DNA from: CAWJMD01 sp963843835
Lineage (GTDB): Bacteria > Actinomycetota > Actinomycetes > Actinomycetales > CAWJMD01
NCBI GenBank assembly: GCA_963843835.1
Contig: CAWJMD010000001.1
Location: forward strand, 1,196,920-1,260,919
Length of the DNA stretch: 64,000 nt
Direction: 5' to 3'
Below the pieces are notes generated by a model, which made no database searches, was not told the DNA's origin, and worked only from the letters and a program-made list of their open reading frames with translations. Shown in pieces: positions 10,099 to 17,641 of the stretch (position 1 is its first letter; each line of letters opens with the position of its first letter). Both the position numbers and the translations under genes were made by a program.

Positions 10099-10564
10099 AT
10101 GAGCAAGGACCTGTACATCCAGCGGCTGCGCACCGTCCCGCTGTTCTCCTCGCTCGCCAAGCGCGAGCTCGACCTGCTGCTGCGACAGGCCGACCACCTT
10201 CGTTACCCGGCCCGCTACCGGGTCGTCCGGGCCGGCAGCCCGGGCGAGGAGTTCTGGATGGTGATCGAGGGTGAGCTCGCGGTTCACCGCGGCGGTCAGC
10301 AGGTCGCAGTGCTCGGACCGGGCGACTACTTCGGTGAGCTCGCGGTCATCGACCCGGCACCCCGTGACGCCACCGTCGTGTCGGTCACGCCGGTCGAGCT
10401 GATGGTGATCGGACGGCAACGGTTCTGGGCCACGATCGAAGGCAGCCCCGCCCTGATGCGGAAGCTGATGGTCGGCCTGGCCCGCCGGCTGCACGAGGCC
10501 GACGGTCGCGAGATCGACCTGCGTGAGGCGGCAGCCGGCGGACCGCCAGGCGTCACCTGCCTAG
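10099..10564 (+). CDS. Cyclic nucleotide-binding domain protein
   Basis: A small Crp-type cyclic-nucleotide-binding domain without the DNA-binding helix-turn-helix. It starts at ATG 10099 after AGGAGG. The domain reads LRTVPLFSSLAKRELDLLLR, then GEEFWMVIEGELAVHRGG and LGPGDYFGELAVIDPAPRDATV; the GELAVID...R segment is the phosphate-binding cassette with Glu and Arg. Similar orphan domains in actinobacteria act as sensors. The 3' end is ambiguous. The frame stays open to 12111 on the strand opposite kamA, which is not credible as coding. A stop at 10562-10564, one frame over, gives a normal 155-residue protein if one base is in error. Confidence 0.75.
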
Positions 10565-12006
10565 ACGGTCAGCTGCGTCGCGGCCGCCGTCCGGGAGGCC
10601 GCGGCGGCTGCCTCGGCGGCCGGGTGGTCGACCTGTGGCCCGTGCTCGCGCCACCATGCCTGGCCGGCCTCGGGAAGGGTGTGGATCGGGTCGTAGTACT
10701 CGTAGCGGCGGTCCAGGGCGCCGGGATCGCTCGCCTCGATGCCGGTGCGGTAGTTCTTGGTCCAGTAGGAGATTCCGCGGACGTCGTCGTACTCCTCGAT
10801 CTGGTGCACCCACCGCTTCCCGACGAACGGGACGTCGCAGATGATCCGCGGGGTGGCGAAGCCGGGGAGGTAGCCCATGATGCCGTGCTGAAGTCGTTGC
10901 GCCTCCTTGACCGACACCCGCCAGTGCTCCGAGAACGGGATCATGTCGCACATGTAGAAGTAGTAGGGCATGATCCCGGCGCCGTCGAGCAGCGCGAAGC
11001 ACAGGTCGAGCAGGTCCTTCGGGGTCGCGTTCACGCCCTGCATCAGCACGCCCTGGTTGCGCACGTCGCGCACGCCGGCGTCGAGCATCGCCTTGGTCGC
11101 GTCCGCCACCAGCGGCGTGACCGACGCGGCGTTGTTGACGTGGGTGTGGATCGCCAGGTGCACGCCGCGCGCCCGGGCGACCGTCGACAGGCGCTCCATG
11201 CCGGCCCGGACGTCGTCCTGCAGCCAGTGCTGCGGCAGCCCCATCAGCGCCTTGGTCGCCAGCCGGATGTCGCGGATGTTCTCGATGTCGAGCAGCCGGG
11301 CGACGAACGCCTCGAGGTTCTTGAACGGCATGTTCGCGACGTCGCCGCCGGAGACCACGACGTCGCGGACGCCGGGGGAGCGGCGCAGGTAGTCGATCAT
11401 CGCGTCGTAGCGGTCGACCGGCTTGAGGTCGAACTTCAGCTTGTCGATGACCGGCGTCGAGTTGCCGACCAGGTCCATCCGGGTGCAGTGTCCGCAGTAC
11501 TGAGGGCAGGTCGGCAGCAGCTCGGCGAGCACCTTGGTCGGGTACCGGTGGGTGAGCCCCTCGGCCACCCACATGTCGTGCTCGTGCAACGAGTCGCGGG
11601 TGGCGTGGGGGTGACTCGGCCAGTCGGTCCGCCGGTCGCTGAACACCGGGAGCATGTACATCCGCACCGGGTCGGCGTACAGCGCCTCGGTCCAGCTCTG
11701 GCCGTCAGCCGGCCCGGTCGGGACCATGGTGTTCATCATCTGCGGCGGCACCAGCATCGACATCGTCGCGCGCTCGGCCTGGTCGCGCTCCAGGTCGGCA
11801 TAGAAGCGGTCATCGATCAGGTCGCCCATCAGGGCACGGAGCGCCTTGACGTTCTTCACGCAATGAGCTCGCTGCCACTGGGCGCTGGCCCACTCCTCGG
11901 CGGTGACCTCCCGGTAGCCCGGCAGGCGGCGCCAGTCGGGCTCGACGAGCTCCCGTCGACGGTAGGCGTAGGGCTGCTCCAGCAGCACGTCGGCGGTGGC
12001 GGTCAC
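10561..12006 (-). CDS. kamA: KamA family radical SAM aminomutase (lysine 2,3-aminomutase)
   Basis: An intact 481-residue radical SAM enzyme that interconverts L-lysine and L-beta-lysine. GTG 12006 is preceded by GAGGAG seven bases away. The 4Fe-4S motif is CPQYCGHC (CxxxCxxC), following GLTHRYPTKVLAELLPT. Downstream are VVSGGDVANM, HTHVNNAASVT, MPYYFYMCDM (substrate Asp) and CDVPFVGKRWVHQ, whose Lys fits the PLP-binding position. The C-terminal Cys cluster of clostridial enzymes is absent and the C-terminus ends in an Ala-rich tail. It is divergent from kdd; kamD, kamE and kal lie further on, supporting a lysine role rather than EF-P or glutamate. Confidence 0.85.
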   Translation of the reverse strand: MTATADVLLEQPYAYRRRELVEPDWRRLPGYREVTAEEWASAQWQRAHCVKNVKALRALMGDLIDDRFYADLERDQAERATMSMLVPPQMMNTMVPTGPADGQSWTEALYADPVRMYMLPVFSDRRTDWPSHPHATRDSLHEHDMWVAEGLTHRYPTKVLAELLPTCPQYCGHCTRMDLVGNSTPVIDKLKFDLKPVDRYDAMIDYLRRSPGVRDVVVSGGDVANMPFKNLEAFVARLLDIENIRDIRLATKALMGLPQHWLQDDVRAGMERLSTVARARGVHLAIHTHVNNAASVTPLVADATKAMLDAGVRDVRNQGVLMQGVNATPKDLLDLCFALLDGAGIMPYYFYMCDMIPFSEHWRVSVKEAQRLQHGIMGYLPGFATPRIICDVPFVGKRWVHQIEEYDDVRGISYWTKNYRTGIEASDPGALDRRYEYYDPIHTLPEAGQAWWREHGPQVDHPAAEAAAAASRTAAATQLTV

Positions 12007-12089
12007 GAGGGTGCTCCTCACGGGGGCGGCTGGCAGGCGGGCACAGAGGGTCGTCCCGGGACATCGCCAGGGTACGGGAGATACTTCGG

Positions 12090-12113
12090 TCCTACCAACA
12101 CCACACCGTAGGA
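12090..12113. promoter_or_regulatory. Inverted repeat in the kamA-kdd divergent region
   Basis: TCCTAC (12090-12095) and GTAGGA (12108-12113) form a perfect dyad separated by 12 bases, in the 144-base space between the divergent kamA and kdd starts. The total size of 24 bases fits a dimeric repressor or activator site. The sequence is clearly less GC-rich than its surroundings. Confidence 0.45.
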
Positions 12114-12150
12114 TTTCCTCCAGACTGCCATCTGACCGGAAGGACCGATC

Positions 12151-13195
12151 GTGACCTCCTCGCCCGTGGGCCTGCATCGCGTGCTCGCGCCCGCCGGGTC
12201 CCTGCCGCAGGCCGCCGCAGCGGCTGGACGCCAGCCCCGAGATCGGTCCGGACGAGGTCCGGCTGCGGGTCGAGCGGCTCAACCTGGACGCCGCGTCGTT
12301 CCGCCAGCTGGCCACCAAGCACGCCGGCGACGGTGCCGCGGTGCGCCGCGAGGTGCTCGAGATCGTCGCCGCCCGGGGCAAGATGCAGAACCCGGTCACC
12401 GGGTCGGGCGGCATGCTCGTCGGCGTGGTCGAGGAGGTCGGGCCGGAGTCCACGCTGGGGCTGCAGGTCGGCGACCGGGTCGCCTCGCTGGTGTCGCTGT
12501 CGCTCACCCCGTTGCAGATCACCGACCGGCTGGCCGGCTGGGACGGCCGCTCGGAGCAGGTGCCCGCAGCCGGGCACGCCATCCTGTTCGGCCGCTCGAT
12601 CGCGGCCCGGCTGCCCGACGACCTGCCAGGTGACCTGGCGATGGCGGTGATGGACGTCTGCGGCGCGCCTGCGCTCACCGACGCGGGTCGTGCGCGGGTA
12701 CGGCGCGGGCGCCGTCGGTCGCCGTCATCGGTGGCGCCGGCAAGAGCGGCTCGATGTCGCTGGCCGCGGCCCGCCGAGCCGGAGCCCGCACGGTCGGCGT
12801 GGTCCCGGTCGAAGCCGAGGCCGCTCTGCTGCGCGAAGTCGGCCTGGCCGACGCCGTCGCGCTGGCCGACGCCCGCGACCCGGTGGCGCTGGCCGAGCGC
12901 GGTCGAGCAGGCCCTCGGCGGGCCGGCCGACGTGACCGTGGTCTGCGTGGACGTCCCCGGCTGCGAGCACGGCGCGATCCTCGCGACCGCCGAGGGCGGG
13001 ACGGTGATCTTCTTCTCGATGGCCACCTCGTTCTCGGCGGCCGCGCTGGGCGCCGAGGGCCTGGCCGCCGACGTCACGATGCTGATCGGCAACGGCTACC
13101 TGCCCGGCCACGCGGAGCTGGCGATGGACCTGCTGCGCACCGAGCCGGCGGTGCGGACGCTGTTCGAGCGCCGGCTGGCCGCCGAGGCCGGCTGA
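12151..13195 (+). CDS. kdd: L-erythro-3,5-diaminohexanoate dehydrogenase (frameshifted)
   Basis: Kdd oxidatively deaminates 3,5-diaminohexanoate to 5-amino-3-oxohexanoate with NAD(P)+ in aminomutase lysine degradation. The joined frames give about 348 residues: RVERLNLDAASFRQLATKHA, GKMQNPVTGSGGMLVGVVEEVG, a PAAGHAILFGRS segment and a Rossmann loop AVIGGAGKSGSMSLAAARR, which together are diagnostic for this ADH-like family. GTG 12151 follows a GGAAGGA site. One-base shifts occur near 12227, 12694, 12712 and 12903. The gene is divergent from kamA. Confidence 0.88.
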
Positions 13196-13207
13196 CAGAC
13201 TGCCCCG

Positions 13208-14789
13208 ATGACCACCGTCCTCGGGGAACCCACCACGACGCTCTACCGGGACGGCCGGGTCCGCGGCCCCGAACGTCCCCGGTGCCACCGCGCTGCTCGT
13301 CCGCGGCGGCGCGCTGGCCTGGGTCGGAGCCGACCCGGCGCCGACGGTCGCGGCCGAGGCGGACCAGGTGGTGGACCTGGGGGGCGCCCTGGTCACCCCT
13401 GCCTTCGTCGACGCGCACGTGCACGCCACCTCCACCGGGCTGGCGCTCACCGGTCTCGACCTCAGCGGCGCGGCGAGCCTGGCGGACTGCCTGCGCCGGG
13501 TCGAGGTCGCCGGCCGGGCGGCCCGGGGCGGCGTGGTGCTCGGCCACGGCTGGGACGAGACGACCTGGCCCGAGCACCGCCCGCCGACCCGGCAGGAGCT
13601 GGACCGGGCGTCGTACGGCGGCGTGGTCTACCTGTCCCGGGTCGACGTGCACTCCGCGGTGGTCTCCTCCGCCCTGCTCGCGACGGTGCCGGAGGTCCGC
13701 GGCGAGGCCGGCTGGTCGGAGTCGGGGCACCTGACCCGCGCGGCGCACCACGTCGTACGCCGGGTCGCGCGCGAGTCGATCACCCCGGCCCAGCGCCGCA
13801 CGCTTGCAGCGGGCGACCCGCACCCGCGCGGCCGAGCTGGGCATCGCCCTGCTGCACGAGCTGTCCGGGCCGGACATCGCCGGCGCCGAGGACCTCGCGG
13901 CCTTCCTGGACCTGGCCGCGACCGAGCCCGGCCCGGAGGTCGTCGGCTACTGGGGCGAGGCGGCCGCGCTCGGCGGGGTCGAACGGGCCAAGGAGCTCGG
14001 GGCTCGCGGCGCCGCCGGCGACCTGTTCGCCGACGGGTCGATCGGCTCGCACACCGCGGCGCTGCGCGACCCGTACGCCGACGCCGACCACCGCGGGGCC
14101 GGGTACCTCGACGCCGCCGAGGTGCGCGACCACGTCGTGGCCTGCACCGAGGCCGGGCTGCAGGCCGGCTTCCACGCGATCGGCGACGGGGCCCTGGACG
14201 CCGTCGTCGCGGGGCTGTCCGAGGCCGCCGACGCGCTCGGCCCCGACCGGGTGCGAGCCGCCCGGCACCGGGTCGAGCACGTCGAGATGGTCGCGCCGGA
14301 GCACCTGCCGGTGCTCGGCCCGGCTCGGCGTCGTCGCCTCGGTGCAGCCCGCGTTCGACCGGCTCTGGGGCGGCGAGAAGGGCATGTACGCCGAGCGGCT
14401 CGGGCTGCCGCGCGCGCTCACGCCTGAACCCGTTCGCCGCGATGGCCGCGGCCGGCATCGTGCTGGCTCTCGGTTCGGACTCCCCGGTCACGCCGCTCGA
14501 CCCGTGGGGCACGCGTGCGCGCCGCGGTGCTGCACCGGACGCCGGGTGCCGGCCTGGACCCGGTCGCGGCGTTCGAGGCGCACACCCGCGGCGGCTGGCG
14601 GGCCGCCTGCCGGGACGCCGACGGAGTGCGTGACCGCCGGCGCGCCGGCGACCTTCGCCGTCTGGGACATCGACGACCTCGACCCCGGCCACCGGCCTGC
14701 CGCCGCTGGGCCCCGGTGACGACCTGCCGGGCTGCATGCGAACCGTCGTCCGCGGGACGACTGTCTTCGACCGCGACGCGTCGGCCTGA
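13208..14789 (+). CDS. Amidohydrolase family protein (YtcJ/Amidohydro_3-like)
   Basis: A roughly 525-residue metal-dependent hydrolase starting 13 bases after kdd, hence probably in the same operon. The metal site begins TPAFVDAHVHATSTG (HxH). FADGSIGSHTAALRDPY, then GFHAIGDGALDAVV and RVEHVEMV supply further His ligands, and LGSDSPVTPLDPW the catalytic Asp. These are hallmarks of the Amidohydro_3 group of exoenzyme-like hydrolases. At least six single-base shifts occur (for example 13278, 13803, 14325, 14422, 14518, 14628). The substrate is unknown. Its position between lysine-degradation genes suggests an acyl- or amide-linked derivative of lysine or a pathway intermediate. Confidence 0.75.
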
Positions 14790-14938
14790 CGTTCGGTCGC
14801 AGCCGTGTCAACGCCGGCCGCCCGACGACGTCTTGTGTGGTGAGCGCGCCGACCTGTTCGCAGCACCAGGACAGGACCCCGGTTCACCGTTCTCCTGACG
14901 CGGTCACACGTCGGAGCAGCCCTGACCAAGGAGGCACC

Positions 14939-15520
14939 ATGCCGGATGGCATCGCAGGTGGCGGACCGGTCCCGTTCGCAGACAGGCACCGCTCGCGTGC
15001 CCACCACCGGCGAGGCAGCGGACTCCTGGTCGCTGCGATGACGTCGCTGCTGGGATGCGCCGTGGCGCTGGGTCCCGCAGCGTCCGCCGCCCAGCCGGTT
15101 CGCATTCCTGCGCCGATCGGCAACAGCAACACCTTCCCGGCCGGCACCGCGTGCCCCTTCACGTTCCAAGGGGAGCTCGTCGGGGGCAACCAGGTCTTCA
15201 CGTTCTTCGACGACGGACGGTTCCACGCGACCGGCCGTCACCTCGACCGGTTCACGAATGTAGCTTCCGGAGCCTCGGCCCGGCTCGACCTGCAGGGCAG
15301 CGTCGATGTCGTGCCCACCGCGGACGGTGGATCGATCACTCGGGGCAGCGGTGTCACCGCGTTCGTCTTCTTCCCAGGCGACACCGGCCCCGGAGACGCC
15401 CACACCGGCCGCACCTACCTGTTCACCGGCACCTTCGTGGCCACCTCAGATCCGTCGGGTGTCATCACGAGCTTCCGGTCAGCCGGCCGCAGCCAGGACA
15501 TCTGCGCGATGCTCGCCTGA
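14939..15520 (+). CDS. Secreted protein of unknown function
   Basis: An intact 193-residue protein with a strong AAGGAGG site (14927-14933) before ATG 14939. Residues about 15-50 form an export signal: a His/Arg-rich stretch, the hydrophobic core LLVAAMTSLLGCAVALG and an AxA-type site before AAQPVRIP. The mature part contains ACPFTFQGELVGGNQ and is rich in Phe, Gly and Asp, suggesting a beta-sandwich. Three Cys are present: one in the signal core, one in the ACPF segment and one near the C-terminus (DICAML), so a disulfide in the mature protein is possible. I do not recognise the family. It precedes an ECF sigma gene by about 80 bases. Confidence 0.7.
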   Translation: MPDGIAGGGPVPFADRHRSRAHHRRGSGLLVAAMTSLLGCAVALGPAASAAQPVRIPAPIGNSNTFPAGTACPFTFQGELVGGNQVFTFFDDGRFHATGRHLDRFTNVASGASARLDLQGSVDVVPTADGGSITRGSGVTAFVFFPGDTGPGDAHTGRTYLFTGTFVATSDPSGVITSFRSAGRSQDICAMLA

Positions 15521-15603
15521 TCACGTCGGTGAACCCCCGGGATCGCCGACGACGTGCGATGGTGGGATGTCAACGGCAGTCCTCCTCAGACGTCTGAAGA
15601 GTC

Positions 15604-16188
15604 GTGACAGGTCCGCCCGCCAAGATCACCGGCCCTCAGGTTGTGCTGCCCCGGCAACCGGATCCGCGGAACGCCGGCGCCCCGGACCTCCCCGACGACC
15701 GGGACAGCGGTGTGGTGGCCGTCTTCGAGGCGCACTACTCCCACCTGGTCCGGCTCGCTCGGCACCTGGTAGACGACCAGGCCGAGGCCGAGGACGTGGT
15801 GATGGACGCGTTCGTGGGGCTGAGCCGGCGATGGCAGCACGTCCGGCGCACCGGGGACGCCTTCTTCTACCTGAGGGCGAGCGTCGTCAACGGGAGCCGC
15901 AGCCGGCTGCGGCGCCTCAAGGTGGCCCGCGAGCGCCGGCACACCCAGCTGGACCGGGACTCCGCACCTGCCGACCAGGCCGCAATGGCGCACCTCGAGC
16001 ACGAGGCGGTCGTCCGAGTGCTCCGGGTGCTGCCTCGTCGTCAACGTGAGGTCCTGGTGCTGCGCTACTACGACGGTGCGTCGGAGGCCGAGATCGCCGA
16101 GGTCCTGGGTATCTCGGTCGGGTCGGTCAAGACCCACGCGTCCCGGGGCCTGCACGCGGTCGCCGAGCTTCTGGGGGGGTCGGCATGA
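15604..16188 (+). CDS. RNA polymerase ECF sigma factor (SigE-family like)
   Basis: An intact 194-residue sigma-70 family protein. Region 2 reads VFEAHYSHLVRLARHLVDD, then AEDVVMDAFVGLSRRW and AFFYLRASVVNGSRSRLRR; the VVNGSRS segment is typical of the actinobacterial SigE group. Region 4 reads VLRVLPRRQREVLVLRYYDG, then SEAEIAEVLGISVGSVKTHASRGL. An N-terminal extension of about 35 residues precedes region 2. The stop overlaps the next ATG (ATGA at 16185), so the downstream membrane protein is translationally coupled and is the likely anti-sigma partner. CAGACGTCTG, a perfect 10-base palindrome, lies at 15587-15596 just before the start. Confidence 0.9.
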   Translation: MTGPPAKITGPQVVLPRQPDPRNAGAPDLPDDRDSGVVAVFEAHYSHLVRLARHLVDDQAEAEDVVMDAFVGLSRRWQHVRRTGDAFFYLRASVVNGSRSRLRRLKVARERRHTQLDRDSAPADQAAMAHLEHEAVVRVLRVLPRRQREVLVLRYYDGASEAEIAEVLGISVGSVKTHASRGLHAVAELLGGSA

Positions 16189-16847
16189 GTACCGACGAGC
16201 TCGAGCTGCTGCTGGCCTGCGGGCTGCGCGAGAACGACCGCCGACCAGTCGACGTGCAGAACGGCCGGGCCGTGCTCACGGACCGCCTCGAGCGGGCCCG
16301 GCGCGCCCGCCGGCGGCGGGCCCTCGTCGGGATCGCTGCCGCCGTCCTCGCCGTCGTCGCGACCGCCTCCATGCTCCTCACCGGGCTCAGGGACCACGAG
16401 GCCACCCCGGTCCGCCCCTCGCCCCCGAAGGCCACACTCTCACCCTCCGGCCTTCCGGTCGGCCTGCTGAAGGGCACGTACGAGCAGGACGGCCTGGCGG
16501 GAGAGATCGTGCTCCTCGTCCGGGCCGACGGGTCCGGCCAGCTGGCCTCAGGTGTGGACGCCTGGCGACCGTCCACCACCTTCGGCGCCACCTTCGCCGT
16601 GGAGATCCGCCGGGCCGGACCCGGTCGGGTGTCGATCGCTTACGTCAACCCCGTGCTCAAGGGCGCCGAGGTGGTGAGCATGTCCTTCACCGCGCGGGGC
16701 CGGTCCGTGACGATCGTGGGCCTCGGGACCCCGGGGAACGGGCTGCTCACCAGGGCCAGCGCCGACGCGATCACGGGGACCGTCCTGCACGTGTTGCGCG
16801 TCCCGACGTCCGGCCTGTGCTGCGCCGGCGCCCCGGGGCAGCGCTGA
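16185..16847 (+). CDS. Single-pass membrane protein coupled to the ECF sigma factor
   Basis: An intact 220-residue protein overlapping the sigma gene by four bases. An N-terminal cytoplasmic part of about 45 residues with many Arg (LERARRARRRRALVG) leads into one transmembrane helix (IAAAVLAVVATASMLLTGL). A Pro/Ser-rich linker and an extracytoplasmic beta-rich domain (VGLLKGTYEQDGLAGEIVLLV) follow. There is no HxxxCxxC zinc anti-sigma motif. Topology and coupling fit a regulatory partner that holds or senses for the sigma factor, but no known anti-sigma domain is visible. Confidence 0.7.
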   Translation: MSTDELELLLACGLRENDRRPVDVQNGRAVLTDRLERARRARRRRALVGIAAAVLAVVATASMLLTGLRDHEATPVRPSPPKATLSPSGLPVGLLKGTYEQDGLAGEIVLLVRADGSGQLASGVDAWRPSTTFGATFAVEIRRAGPGRVSIAYVNPVLKGAEVVSMSFTARGRSVTIVGLGTPGNGLLTRASADAITGTVLHVLRVPTSGLCCAGAPGQR

Positions 16848-16863
16848 CCTCCGGTGGAAGGAC

Positions 16864-17532
16864 TCAGACGCCGGAGCCGCGCTCGTTGTAGCCGGGGGCG
16901 CGCTCCTGTCCGGACAACGCTGCGATCCGCTCCATCACCGTGTCGGTGATCTCCCGGCGGGCCCGGCCGGGCGGCAGGTGGGCGTAGTCGGCCGGGTCGA
17001 CCGGCTCGCCGAACCGGATGGTCACGCCGCGCCGGACCCGGGGGACCGTCGCGCCGATCGGCTGCACCCGGTCGGTGCCCACCAGCCCCACCGGTACGAC
17101 CGGGGCGGCCGAGGCGAGTGCCAGCCAGCCGACCCCCGTCCGGCCGCGGTAGAGCCGGCCGTCGCGGGACCGGGTGCCCTCGGGGTAGATCCCGAACGCG
17201 TCGCCGCGCTCCAGGACCTGCCGGGCCAGGTCCAATGAGGCCTGGGCGTCGTGCTGCTGCTCGCGCTGCACCGGGACAGCCTCGAAGAGCGCGAAGAACA
17301 GGCGGCGCGGCCAGCTGGCGGGGGAGCGGCCCTCCCAGTACTCGGCCTTGGCCAGGAAGACGACCTTCCGGGGCACCGCGAGCGGGATGACGATGCTGTC
17401 GATGAAGGACAGGTGGTTGCTGGCCACGATCAGCGGTCCGGAGGACGGGATGTGGTCGCGGCCCTGGACCGTCGGTCGCCAGAGGAGCCGGAACACGGCG
17501 AGGACGACCAGGTGGGACACCCGGTAGAGCAT
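16864..17532 (-). CDS. 1-acylglycerol-3-phosphate O-acyltransferase (PlsC-like)
   Basis: An intact 222-residue membrane-associated acyltransferase that would transfer an acyl chain to lysophosphatidate or a similar acceptor. The catalytic motif is NHLSFIDSIVIP (HX4D), followed by FLAKAEYWEG, the acceptor motif GIYPEGTRSRDGRLYRGRTG and the PVVPVGLVGTDRVQP motif. An N-terminal hydrophobic helix (MLYRVSHLVVLAVFRLL) fits membrane attachment. ATG 17532 is chosen because it begins this helix; the frame remains open upstream without family-like sequence. It converges on the ECF sigma partner gene and lies downstream of the FG-GAP gene on the same strand. Confidence 0.85.
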   Translation of the reverse strand: MLYRVSHLVVLAVFRLLWRPTVQGRDHIPSSGPLIVASNHLSFIDSIVIPLAVPRKVVFLAKAEYWEGRSPASWPRRLFFALFEAVPVQREQQHDAQASLDLARQVLERGDAFGIYPEGTRSRDGRLYRGRTGVGWLALASAAPVVPVGLVGTDRVQPIGATVPRVRRGVTIRFGEPVDPADYAHLPPGRARREITDTVMERIAALSGQERAPGYNERGSGV

Positions 17533-17641
17533 CTGCAGCGCCCCCAGCTCCGGTCGTGGACGAGTCCACGACGCTACCGCCGAGGCGGCCACCGGCCGCG
17601 CGCAGGTCCGAGGGGCGGGCGCGCGGTCGGTGGCAGCTGCG

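Noticed and set aside
10099..12111. A 670-codon open frame continuing from the cyclic-nucleotide-binding gene
   Set aside because: After codon 155 it is exactly antisense to kamA, is Val/Asp/Arg-rich without domains, and is explained by GC-skewed codon use of kamA.
13628..15403. A 590-codon minus-strand frame opposite the amidohydrolase and secreted-protein genes
   Set aside because: Low-complexity Arg/Pro content and no recognisable domain; the plus strand carries conserved genes.
15587..15596. CAGACGTCTG palindrome as an operator of the ECF sigma gene
   Set aside because: Perfect but only 10 bases long in GC-rich DNA and touching the start region; kept only as a note in the sigma entry.
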